A stretch of 64,000 bases of DNA. Origin: Fonsecaea monophora. Lineage: Eukaryota > Ascomycota > Eurotiomycetes > Chaetothyriales > Herpotrichiellaceae. Made by a program: the position numbers and the translations under genes. The notes below the pieces were generated by a model that did not search any database, was not told the origin of the DNA, and saw only the letters and a program-made list of their open reading frames with translations. Positions 23,083-32,550 of this stretch are shown here, piece after piece. How positions within the stretch are numbered: the stretch's first letter is position 1; each line of letters opens with the position of its first letter. Location: NCBI RefSeq assembly GCF_001642475.1, contig NW_019174055.1, positions 29,437 through 93,436 of the forward strand, written 5' to 3'.

Positions 23083-26000
23083 CTACTCGTCCTCCCAGAC
23101 CACCATGCCCGGCTCGATGGTCGTCAAGGCGGTCAGAAAATGGACGCGAACGTCCTTTTTCTGACCTGGTCGCCATGACCGACCGATTGCCTGGGCCATG
23201 GTGGCCTTCCGCTCCTCCTCACCCGCCACAAAGGGCGCCAGAAAGATGACATGGTTGGCGACCTGGAGGTTCCAACCGGCAGCGTCAGGGCTGTCGACCT
23301 TGAGAACAAGGACGCCAGGCTCCTTCCCCTGCCGGAAGTTCTCCACAGCCACCCGCGCCGAAGCACCCTGGTAGCCGTCGTAGCAGACAACGTCTGCTGC
23401 GCGGCACGCCTCGACGAAGGCGCGTTTCATGCCCTCGAACTGGGCAAACACCAGGACCGAGTCCCCTTCCTGGGTGGCCGTCTTAGCGATGGCCACGGCG
23501 AGCCGCATTCTGGCCCCGGTCACTGAGCCGGGGGCCCCTGAGGTCGTGCGGAGTTCGAAAAGGTTGACTGGAATGATGTCTCCAGCCGCCCGGAACTCGC
23601 AGCACTCCTTCGAGAGACACAGTTCGCACAGGAGGTGGCCGCATTGGGTTGCGACCGAGAGCCCTGCCTTGTGTAACGGCGTGTTGCCGCATGTCGAACA
23701 TTCGCCCGAAGGCGAAGTGCCCTCGAAGGAGTCCACCACGACACCCATAAAACGCAGTCGACGAAGTCCTCGCAGGAGAACCTCCAGGTGGGTCTCCACC
23801 ATGGCCATCCGCAAGTCGACTTCCTTCGTGCCGACGGCGGCTTTTTTGACCTCATCCAGCGTGAATGAGGTCTGGCCACCGCTGGACTTTGAAAGAAGAC
23901 GACCCGGCGCCAGAGGGTTCTCCTGCGAGTAGTCGAGGAGGAGCTTCACAATCTCGACGGCCACGGTGTCGGCCAAGTTGCCATTGGCGGCGTTCTGCAT
24001 GAAACTGGCAAAACTTGCTGCCGCCGATTCTTCCACCGTGTCCTTGAGAAAGGAGAGTTCTCGCAGGACTTGCAAGAGTCGTTGAGATCTGTGCAGAACG
24101 AACCGTCTTTGTTCGTTGACCAGGTTGGTCAGTCTTTGCACCTCGACTCCAATGAGGGTCTTCAACACCTCTTCGTCACTCTGGCCGTTTGTCTCGGCCT
24201 CCACACTTTGGACATTTTCCAGCATCAAACTCGAGCACAACTGGGCCTCGATCGGTCCGCTCGTTTGGTCGACCATGGTCGTCAGCAACTGGAGAGTCAT
24301 AGGTTCTTCTGAAGTCGCTACGATCTTTGTTTTGATGGTCTTTCTGTTGAATGTTCGATCTGGATCCATTGCCAGTGGCTTGACGTCCGCATGTGTGATT
24401 AACTCGGAAGGAGTAGGCAGAAATGTGTAGTGAATTCTTTGCCTGACAAGACCTTCTTTTGAAATCTGGTTCTTCCGAATGAATTTTGACGAAAACTCGT
24501 GTGCAAGTCCATATATCTGTTCCTTGTATGCCGGCGAAGCGATGTTTTGATATGAGTGGAATTCTTGTGCGTCGGATCGGTCTCTGATCATCTTGGTTCG
24601 ATCTATTCCAAATCCAAACTTGCCTTCCTTCTCGTCGTAAGCCGCGATCTGCGTACCCAACAGTTTTGCCATGGTATTCACGTTATCATAATCGTGAATC
24701 GGTGGTGTCCCGGAAAGCAGCCATCTTGCAGAGGCATCAAGCTGCAGAAGCGCCAGCATTGTCTCGCCGTGGATATAGGTGAATTCATCCACAATAAGTC
24801 TTCGGAATGCGAACATGTGCAGGAGAACAGGAATTTTCCCTTTTGTCTCAAAAGCAGCCAGTTCCTCACTGAGAACCTCTTCAGCTGTCATCTGCAGTTG
24901 CTTAGCTGTAGTCTGATCGTTGTTTGTATCAGTCTTTGACCGAGATTTAGGGTTCTTGGGTGTGTTGTCTTCTTCAGCTTGATCATCATCATTATCGCTG
25001 ATGGCTTCTGCAGCTTTCTCGGCCTTCTTCTTCCGCTTGGCTTCTTGTTCTGCTTTAATGGCGGCTTTGTTGGTCGCTCGCGTCACATATCCTTCAAATC
25101 GCTCATATTTGGAGTCGGCAGTTGTTGTCGATCTGACTTCAGCCCATTTGGTCCAGAACTTGGCCTTGGCTTCGCGCAACCCCTCGACAGACGAACCTAG
25201 ATTGGACAAAGCCACACTCAACCATTCTTGAAAAGCCCGGCCAGGATCGTTTGGAAAGCATGGAGAGCAAGCAATCAAGCGCAAATACGTCCAATACTCG
25301 GTGTCGTTGAACATATCCCATGGAGCCAGGATAAGTCGTGCTGACCGGATTTGCTCGTGAGAATAAGCCTGTAGCTGCTTTACCGACTCGGCGACGATGT
25401 AATATGGGCCTGTAATCGACCTTGTGTTACTCGCGGTGAGTTCTTTCCAATCCAGAGTTTTTGCGATCTCAGACGCCCATTGCTTGACAATATTCTTTGG
25501 CACCAATATCAGCGTCCCGTCAGACTGAATTTTTGTCGGATCATGAGAGTCAGCTTTGAATGCTGTCGAAGACCGTTGATAGTCTAGCTCGACCAATGCA
25601 AGAGAAGTGGTGGTCTTTCCTCCCCCTACTTCGTCGGCGATAATGCCACCTCGAACTTCCGTTTTCGGTAGGAGAGCCTTTGTTTCAAGTCTCCATCCTA
25701 GAGCGGGCAGGCAAGACTCGACCAAAGACATTTCATCCCATTGTGGCGGACTATTTTCTTGAGAGTACATCCAAGCAAGAGCGCGGGATTGAGTAGCCCA
25801 AAGTTGGCGCTTGAGGTGTAAGTCGATGTCGATTTGCGAGTCGACTTGGTCTTGCTCGTTTGACAATAGCTGTGGTGTAACAAACTCTCGTGGAGGAGCG
25901 AAGCGGTCGTATGAATCTAGTCGCCATTCTAAAGATTTGAAAGAAGGAATAGTCTGATCAGGATTCGCTAGTTGTGCGACAGCGCGGTGTGCCAATGTCT

Positions 26001-29000
26001 TGACGTTGACCACAACATTCAGAACAACTTTGCCGTCGAGCGTCTGCAAGAGTGCAAGTGCTGCCTTAGGTCTCATTTTCAGAAGGCGTTCATACTTGGC
26101 TGCCTCTAGTGGACTCTCCAGGGCGACAACCTTCTCACTGGCCTTCAAACTTTTCACGATCCACTTGAGTGAGGGTGGTGAAGGGGCACATTCCGTGCAC
26201 ATGGTCATCTCGAGGTCGATGATGCGTTGCCAACCCTTGTTCAATTCAGGGATTCGGGCTGCATGAGACGCAATCCAGCCAAATTCACTTAATGCTTCAG
26301 GTTGTCGTTCCAAATCAACACAGAGATCTCGACGGTGCTGCAATCTTTGTACGGCATTCATGTCAAAGGTCAAGTCCAAGAGCAGAATTGTTAAGTGACT
26401 CTGGCCACAGCCGTGAGGAGATATGAAACTGGTGTTTAGAGTCTGACACCACTTGTGGATGGTGTTCTCGTGGACTGGTATCTCCAGACTCTGCCCTTGC
26501 GAGTTTGACCATCGATTCACCACCTCACAGTTGATTTCCATGCCCGTGGCCAGTTCGGCTGTAGCGAGAGGTCTCCAGGGGGCGTCGATGCTCACCAGAA
26601 CTGCCCTGTCGTCATTCAGGTCTCGACGAGATGGCTGAGTTGAGAAGACAACACGATCGAGGTATGCATTTGTCAGGGCGCCGGCATTCAGGAACAGAAA
26701 GGTTGGTGCCTCCGAAGGCGACTGGCCCACTCTTCTGTGCAAAGTGCCGCTTGGAGCAGGACACTTCTGGAGTAGCTTGTACTCCCCAACAACTCCATCA
26801 AGCACTGAGGACTGTACCCCTTGGAAAGAATCGCTTGGACGGACTTCGAGAGTTGAGAATGCAGTTAGCGAGGCAAACGGTTCGGCTTGGATGCCGAGAT
26901 TCTGCTCCCATGATTTGACTTGTTCACCTTTGCCGGCGACATGAAGCTTGAAGTTTTTCGAGTGTCCATCCCAATATTCCCATACTCCTTCAAAGAGGTT
27001 CACAAGAGGGTACATTCTGGCCATAGGGTATCGGAACAAATCTCGCATCGCGCTCTTCGCTGGTTCTTCTTCTGGAGCTTTGGCGAATAGTACCCATTTG
27101 GGCGTGGCGTCTAGATGGAGGTGCTGCTTGTCCGCTTGCTCTTGGTCTGAAAATGGATCACGGAGATAGCGCTTCTGGACAAATTCGAGCTCCAGGCGGC
27201 AGCTGCTTGACTCATACACGGCCTTCCAAGAACCTTCAAATTTGATCTTGTGGAATTGCACCTGACTTCCAAGTGCTTCCAAGATTCGTTCCCTTGTCGA
27301 TTCGAAGACGTCGTTGTTGAACAACTGTGTTAGATCATCTGGACGTCGATTCTGCAGGATTGGAGGGAGTAGCTCAGCCAGGTGGTTCACAAATGTGTTC
27401 GCCAGGGGGCGGTCTTCTTGTGGGATCGCTAGACGGCTCAATCTCTGATGCCCATGCGTGTTTCTGCTGCAACCCTTGCAGCATGTGTAATAGCACTCTG
27501 GGCAAAACAATATCTCGTGTCTGCTGCGCCGATGAAGGCCCTCGCAATGACACAGCGGTTGGAGGTCCACAGCGAGGCGGACAATGTCGCTTAGAGATTT
27601 TGTATCATGAGCACTCGTCCAAGTTTCGACAATGTGTTCGAGACTGTCCTTTTCAATCGCCGCTTCCAAGGCTTGCTCAGTGGTATCTTCTGAATGACGA
27701 TGGCGAGATATTTCACTTTTGTCTAGTGTCTGGTCAACGTACGCCGGAAATATGCTGGGCCCCGTCCCAGAAGTCTTGTCACAGGCAATGACCGCACTCA
27801 GCATCGCTGCTCCGATGACTGTTGTCGACATTGCATTTCCGCCCAAGTCCTGACACTGTCTTGAAGTGTGCTTCCCTAGGTCGAGCTCCTTGATCGCGAA
27901 TCCTTGCAATGAGAGTATCTCGGCTCCAGCCAACGGAGCGCCTCGTCGAGTGTCAAACAGGCAGCCTAAAGGCGTAACGCATCCAACGATACCCCACTGG
28001 CGCCTATCTGTGTCGCGGTCGATATTCTGTGACACATTGATATTTCTGTGCTTGTATGTCATATCGTAGCCCCGCTTAGAAACATTGCTGAGTAGATGGA
28101 TGTCAAGAACATCTAGGATCCTCCTGGATTGGATCGACGCCCAGGTCTGGTCGGCATAATCGTCTAGTTTTGGTTCCGTATTCCCACGGCGGTTGGTAAA
28201 TGGTGTGCCAATTCCCAGTCCATCTTGCACGCGTGCGGCCACATGGCGTTTGCGACAATTGACCCAGTCCTGCGAAGAAGGCTTTGCTTTGCTGTCCTCG
28301 CTAGTGTACTTGGAAAGGTGTAGACGCGGGTCGTTGTCGCTGAAGATGAAGTCGCAATACGGCGACGATGCACGGCGTTGGAAAAGAGCCATCAACATGA
28401 CCCATCGCTTGTGGGCTTCCTCGATGTCGAACCCTATTTCTTGAGCTCGCTCGATGTTGATGCCGAGCAAATATCCTCGATTCCGCGTTTGTGGAAGATA
28501 ATAGTCGAGCGAATCCAGCTTGACAGCCACAGACTCGTACCCTTTCTTGCGCCAGAAGATTTTGATCTCGTTCCATGGAGCTCCCTCGACGTTCTCAATT
28601 ATGATGATGGTTGGCTTGTACATCTTGGCATACGCCCCAATGCCATCCAGGGTCTTAGCGGACTCACCTTCGCCGCGCTGTCCTTTCCACTCTCCCTTAG
28701 TGCTGTTCAAAGCGGAGTAGTCCACGCAAGAGGAGCCAGCAACCAAGATATGAACGTCTTGGGGAGGTTTGTAGCGCCCTCCGTACGCTGTGACCGGCAG
28801 ATAGTCCTCATTGTCTGGGTTTTGCGCATGGGGTCCGAACTCTGTCACGTCCCGGAAGATCACAGGCGGACTAAAGTTTCGTTCGATGAAGGCTTGCTTG
28901 AAAGGCTCGATTTCGGCACTCCCAAGATGCTGATACTTGAATTTGTCACCGTCCCCTCGCGAGGTCAAAGACTTCCGAACCAGATCCATAGCAACAAATG

Positions 29001-29805
29001 GGCTTTCTGTGCCGGAGCACATGGTGAGTACTCTGAACCCCCCATCTCCAAAGGGTTTGCAGGCATCTAGCAGTCCTTCGCTCACAGCACGCTCAGTGAT
29101 AAGGTCGAAAATGCGGTAGATGTCTGACAAAGGCGCAGCGGAAGTGTCAAGGCAGCTTCCTCCGGTCGTTCGAGTCACCCTCTGGTGAGCATCAGGATTG
29201 TCATCTTTGTTAGCTCCGGTGGCGGGCGCTGCTTGGTTGCCTTCTTCTTGAGGTGAGTCTCCACTGGCTGAATCACGTCCCAGGGCCTGTACGATAGGAT
29301 CGGTCGTTAAGCCTTTGCCATCACTAGTAATGCAGGTGCTCCGAAGCACAGCAAGTTCGCTTTGTCCCCGCTTTGACATTTGTCTCTGGTCAGCCCTTTG
29401 CGCAGCTGCCGATTTGGCCGAGTCCAAGGGGGCGAGTTCAAGACCCTCGTAGATTGGCTTTTTCGAGAGCCGAGACTCTGTGGAGTCACCATCCTGAAGT
29501 TTGATCGACGTCTTCCACACCTTTGTCAGAGGATTGTACTTGGCGTATTTCCCAGGAGCAACTTCTATCACTTCACCGCGTGCCTTCGCACCTCTCTTGC
29601 CTGTTTGGATCTCGGGTGATTCTGATCTGCTGCTGTCGGAGTCACTTGCAGACTGTGTAGGCATCGACGCGGGCAGCGCATGAGAGACAGCAGCCTGGCC
29701 GGCCGCGGCTTGAGTGTTCACACTGCTCCCTGACTGAACAGAGTCAGGACCTTGGGCTTGCGCAACATGAGTGGTGTTGTTGTCATGGGATTGGTGAGGA
29801 TCCAT
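23083..29805 (-). CDS. DNMT5: DNMT5-type cytosine methyltransferase fused to RING and SNF2 helicase
   Basis: A single uninterrupted frame gives 2240 aa from the ATG at 29805. Residues 1-220 are low complexity. The C5-cytosine methyltransferase follows: motif I GGFRVLTMCSGTESP (about 256-270), motif IV AGSSCVDYSALN with the catalytic Cys near 360, motif VI IIENVEG near 405 and PQTRNRGY near 440; a motif X-like LGGNAMSTTVIGAAM comes later. Next come a Cys/His-rich segment (CHCEGLHRRSRHEILFCPEC), an SNF2-type ATPase with Walker A ADEVGGGKTTTS near 1400 and box II VDEFTYIHGE near 1670, a RING finger CSTCGNTP...CGHLLCELC near 2035-2060, and the helicase C-terminal motif AIGRSWRPGQ near 2210. This order is that of DNMT5, known from Cryptococcus as an ATP-dependent CpG maintenance methyltransferase. 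No canonical chromodomain is seen. Family assignment is firm; activity here is inferred. Confidence 0.93.
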   Translation of the reverse strand: MDPHQSHDNNTTHVAQAQGPDSVQSGSSVNTQAAAGQAAVSHALPASMPTQSASDSDSSRSESPEIQTGKRGAKARGEVIEVAPGKYAKYNPLTKVWKTSIKLQDGDSTESRLSKKPIYEGLELAPLDSAKSAAAQRADQRQMSKRGQSELAVLRSTCITSDGKGLTTDPIVQALGRDSASGDSPQEEGNQAAPATGANKDDNPDAHQRVTRTTGGSCLDTSAAPLSDIYRIFDLITERAVSEGLLDACKPFGDGGFRVLTMCSGTESPFVAMDLVRKSLTSRGDGDKFKYQHLGSAEIEPFKQAFIERNFSPPVIFRDVTEFGPHAQNPDNEDYLPVTAYGGRYKPPQDVHILVAGSSCVDYSALNSTKGEWKGQRGEGESAKTLDGIGAYAKMYKPTIIIIENVEGAPWNEIKIFWRKKGYESVAVKLDSLDYYLPQTRNRGYLLGINIERAQEIGFDIEEAHKRWVMLMALFQRRASSPYCDFIFSDNDPRLHLSKYTSEDSKAKPSSQDWVNCRKRHVAARVQDGLGIGTPFTNRRGNTEPKLDDYADQTWASIQSRRILDVLDIHLLSNVSKRGYDMTYKHRNINVSQNIDRDTDRRQWGIVGCVTPLGCLFDTRRGAPLAGAEILSLQGFAIKELDLGKHTSRQCQDLGGNAMSTTVIGAAMLSAVIACDKTSGTGPSIFPAYVDQTLDKSEISRHRHSEDTTEQALEAAIEKDSLEHIVETWTSAHDTKSLSDIVRLAVDLQPLCHCEGLHRRSRHEILFCPECYYTCCKGCSRNTHGHQRLSRLAIPQEDRPLANTFVNHLAELLPPILQNRRPDDLTQLFNNDVFESTRERILEALGSQVQFHKIKFEGSWKAVYESSSCRLELEFVQKRYLRDPFSDQEQADKQHLHLDATPKWVLFAKAPEEEPAKSAMRDLFRYPMARMYPLVNLFEGVWEYWDGHSKNFKLHVAGKGEQVKSWEQNLGIQAEPFASLTAFSTLEVRPSDSFQGVQSSVLDGVVGEYKLLQKCPAPSGTLHRRVGQSPSEAPTFLFLNAGALTNAYLDRVVFSTQPSRRDLNDDRAVLVSIDAPWRPLATAELATGMEINCEVVNRWSNSQGQSLEIPVHENTIHKWCQTLNTSFISPHGCGQSHLTILLLDLTFDMNAVQRLQHRRDLCVDLERQPEALSEFGWIASHAARIPELNKGWQRIIDLEMTMCTECAPSPPSLKWIVKSLKASEKVVALESPLEAAKYERLLKMRPKAALALLQTLDGKVVLNVVVNVKTLAHRAVAQLANPDQTIPSFKSLEWRLDSYDRFAPPREFVTPQLLSNEQDQVDSQIDIDLHLKRQLWATQSRALAWMYSQENSPPQWDEMSLVESCLPALGWRLETKALLPKTEVRGGIIADEVGGGKTTTSLALVELDYQRSSTAFKADSHDPTKIQSDGTLILVPKNIVKQWASEIAKTLDWKELTASNTRSITGPYYIVAESVKQLQAYSHEQIRSARLILAPWDMFNDTEYWTYLRLIACSPCFPNDPGRAFQEWLSVALSNLGSSVEGLREAKAKFWTKWAEVRSTTTADSKYERFEGYVTRATNKAAIKAEQEAKRKKKAEKAAEAISDNDDDQAEEDNTPKNPKSRSKTDTNNDQTTAKQLQMTAEEVLSEELAAFETKGKIPVLLHMFAFRRLIVDEFTYIHGETMLALLQLDASARWLLSGTPPIHDYDNVNTMAKLLGTQIAAYDEKEGKFGFGIDRTKMIRDRSDAQEFHSYQNIASPAYKEQIYGLAHEFSSKFIRKNQISKEGLVRQRIHYTFLPTPSELITHADVKPLAMDPDRTFNRKTIKTKIVATSEEPMTLQLLTTMVDQTSGPIEAQLCSSLMLENVQSVEAETNGQSDEEVLKTLIGVEVQRLTNLVNEQRRFVLHRSQRLLQVLRELSFLKDTVEESAAASFASFMQNAANGNLADTVAVEIVKLLLDYSQENPLAPGRLLSKSSGGQTSFTLDEVKKAAVGTKEVDLRMAMVETHLEVLLRGLRRLRFMGVVVDSFEGTSPSGECSTCGNTPLHKAGLSVATQCGHLLCELCLSKECCEFRAAGDIIPVNLFELRTTSGAPGSVTGARMRLAVAIAKTATQEGDSVLVFAQFEGMKRAFVEACRAADVVCYDGYQGASARVAVENFRQGKEPGVLVLKVDSPDAAGWNLQVANHVIFLAPFVAGEEERKATMAQAIGRSWRPGQKKDVRVHFLTALTTIEPGMVVWEDE

Positions 29806-29823
29806 CTTGCACACGAGAAGCCA

Positions 29824-30568
29824 CTATTGCGAATTTGTCTTGAGTGTGCTATGACCCGGAGGCTTGTCTTCAGGAACTTCCAACACGGCGTCAACTTCCA
29901 AGAGCAAAGTTGAAGTGCGGCCAGAGCCTTCGCTGCAGGAATTCCAAAGTACAGGTAGCGCCTGGTAGTCTGGCAGGCTGGCAGGATCGTGTGTGAGATG
30001 TCTGGTGATGGAAGAGCTTTGCGGGGACTACATAGGTTAGTTTCGTAAACATGAATTCAGTCTGGGAGCAACTCACAGTCCAGCGATGTTTATGGCGAGA
30101 TATTTGGACCGAGCCAGAAGAGATTGACTGCTACCAAGACTGAAGGAAGGCTGTAGGATGTTCTGGATAAGAGTAGCTCGATGGTGCTGGAACGTCTTGG
30201 TGGCTGCAGGCACTTGCTGTGCGTTTGTTGGTGAAACCTCGTAGGATCGTGTCTTGACAGGAGGAGGTCCCAATTGTGAGGCAACGCAATGAGAGTAGAA
30301 GTGGACAATGTTTTCGCCAGAGGAAGGAAGTCTTTCCAGGACGTTGAGCGAGAAGGCCAGACAGGATGCTCCAAGCATGGAGTGTAGATAGTGCTGTCTT
30401 TGGGATGATGTTTGCAACGACTGAGTCTGAAGAGGTGAGGAGCGAATTTCATTTTTGAAATTGAAGATGCGTGGGTCGTGCTTTGTGCTCTACGCTCCGC
30501 CCCGGGATGCAGTTTGTCGGCCAAGCATCAAAGAAGAGCTTTCTCTCGGCGCTGCGATTGAATAACAT
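29824..30568 (-). CDS. Candidate 205-aa protein or upstream exons of DNMT5
   Basis: Exons 30568-30494, 30426-30077 and 30016-29824 join in phase. Intron 1 has GTAGAG and CTCTTCAG, with a pyrimidine stretch; intron 2 has GTGAGT, a CTAAC branch site and a CAAAG acceptor. The protein starts MLFNRSAERKLFFDAWPTNC and contains MLGASCLAFSLNVLERLPSS; I recognise no domain. Its last exon is in the same frame as the methyltransferase, and only a TAG at 29826-29824 and 18 bases separate it from the DNMT5 ATG. It could be a separate gene on a shared transcript, a long upstream ORF, or N-terminal exons of DNMT5 if a further intron removes the stop. Two reading frames are open across exon 2, so coding status is uncertain. 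Confidence 0.33.
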
Positions 30569-30585
30569 GACCTTAGACCGTTAAT

Positions 30586-30936
30586 TCATTCTTTTCTTGT
30601 GCACGCAGACGCCTTTGCATCTTGGATTCTCCAACTGTGGCTGCGATTCTTCATCTCATCAATCCAGGCTTCCGAGGCGGCGTGGCGATGGCTTGATGCA
30701 CACATCTTGGTAAGTTCCTGGGCAAGTTGGTGTCTAAGTGGCAGATGATGCTTTTTCGTGGCCAGAAAGCACGGTGTCGACCTTGATTGCTTGATATTGA
30801 AGAGAGCAAACAACATCACGACGAGGGAATTCTTTGCGAGCACACACCACCCATACAGATTTAGCGTGATGGAATCTTGACGCCGGAAAAGTTGAAGACC
30901 CCATGATGGGGCACGGCTTGTACGGAATGCCAGCAT
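30586..30936 (-). CDS. Hypothetical 116-aa ORF, possible membrane segment
   Basis: The frame is open upstream of the ATG at 30936 to beyond 31000, so an upstream exon is possible. The protein contains a hydrophobic stretch (NLYGWCVLAKNSLVVMLFAL) followed by a basic, hydrophilic tail ending in ASACTRKE. There is no competing long frame on the other strand here. Its stop lies 17 nt before the start of the next candidate ORF on the same strand. No family recognised; it may be non-coding. Confidence 0.22.
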   Translation of the reverse strand: MLAFRTSRAPSWGLQLFRRQDSITLNLYGWCVLAKNSLVVMLFALFNIKQSRSTPCFLATKKHHLPLRHQLAQELTKMCASSHRHAASEAWIDEMKNRSHSWRIQDAKASACTRKE

Positions 30937-32550
30937 TTTCGACGATGATAAGCCCGGTTCACTCGACACCCAGGCCGACAGCCTCCCCTGGTATTGGGTA
31001 AATCTCTTTGGGCATTCCGGGGGGTTCAAGGACAGCCACTACCACCTTTCAGCTGCCGGCGGAACCGAGGCAGCAGAGGCAGCAGAGGCAGACCGAAGAG
31101 CAACGGACGACAATGCATCATGTACTCGACCCCAGAGTGCAGAGGTTCGTTGCAGAGCTTGATGAGATGAACGCCGAGATTGTTTGTGCCATTGCGGTTC
31201 TTTTTGACATTGATGTGGATCCCTTGGCAGCTTTTTGGAGACAGAAGACACGACCGGCCTTGATTTGGAGATGAGGTGACAGACGACGGATGACAGAAGT
31301 ACAGACAATATTGGACCTTGAAGAACATTAGCTGATTGAAATGCCATCAAAGGTTCTTGATGGGCATCACTCACAGTGGACGAGGTGTTGGTTGCGACCA
31401 TATTTTTATATACTAATCAGTTTGCACCGCCTACTGGCGGCTTGCTTCGATGAGGGTCGACAGGGAACTGACCATGGCGACGATCGACATCTGTGGGAAA
31501 GGGTTCAGGAGATGATCGATGATGGTTGTTGTCGCAGTCAAGTTCGAAGAAGTCGGCCGCCCTGCTGCCTCTCGGTCAAGCAGGGATGAATCGAAGCAAG
31601 GGTTGAAAGAGAGGTCCGACTTTCTTTTGGACAAGGTGATACTGCCAGGCGCTGTCTAGTGGTAGACATCCTGCACTGCTACTACAGCTGTAGTAGCAGT
31701 GCAGGATGTATGAAGGAGGAGATGGAAAGGAGAGTGCAAGTCAGTCCAAGGAGATGAAAAGGAACCAAATGGCGCGCGGTCATGTGGTCAAATCTTCTTT
31801 CGTTGACCGTGCGGCGCCGCAGGTAGGTGAACGGTCTCTCCCTTGGCAGGCTATGGAATGCTCTGCGTCTCGCGCAAGTCTTTTCACGGGAATTCTCACT
31901 GCACTACGGCCAATTTTTCTACTTGTCGAGCTGGAGTTTCATCCCAAAGCTGCTGGCAGATCTCCAGATGCATTTCATCCCGACTCAGTGCCAATCGAAA
32001 CCATCAGAACAACCCAGTTCGGGCTGCAGAAGCGCTACAGGGAAAGCCTCGCCGTATATCACCCTTGATCCCTCCTAACGAGCTGGAATAGTGGATGTTA
32101 TACAAGATCTGAAAAAGCCGGCGGTCTAAGACACAGCTCAATCGAGGGCGCACATTGGCTTGGAGAAATGCAAAACAATTGCATTCATCAGCGCAACCAT
32201 GAATCTCTGAAAAGACACATTGCAACAGCCGCTGATCCAGTGCTCCCCGGGTTGACCAGTCTCGAAATCGTCATGATATGCTCAGAAATGGCAGTACAGC
32301 AACGGTATTACAGGCACACGAATCAGAGGACAGGAGAACCACGCGAGTGACTAGGACGGATCAACTATGTGAAAAAGAAGATTTGGAAGGACAGCGGCTC
32401 AAGCAGAGGAATTAGAGAAGCGGAAGAAGTCAATTTTTGCCCGAGTGAAGAATTGTTACATCTGCCTCCAAATAACTATTCCCGTTGAATATGCACATAC
32501 AATCAGGCTTGTCAGTAAGAGAGCTGTTTTCTGGACGAATGGTCATCGTC
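30937..32550. other. Region without a firm gene
   Basis: Frames are open on both strands near 31008-31401 (plus 88 codons; minus about 120 codons) and on the plus strand at 31706-32068, but none shows a domain or consistent splicing and they exclude one another. A perfect 44-bp palindrome lies at 31666-31709. The right end is the 3' flank of prohibitin-2. Confidence 0.45.
31666..31709. repeat. Perfect 44-bp palindrome
   Basis: Two 22-nt arms (left arm begins ACATCCTGCACTGC and ends CTACTACAG) are exact reverse complements with no spacer; the centre is CAGCTG. The symmetry breaks at once outside the arms (G at 31665 against A at 31710). It would form a cruciform in DNA or a long hairpin in RNA from either strand. 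No flanking target-site duplication or transposon end was seen. Confidence 0.95.

Noticed and set aside
31008..31401. Mutually exclusive frames on both strands (plus 88 codons, minus 100-120 codons)
   Set aside because: All are open at once, so openness carries little information; no domain or splice model favours one.
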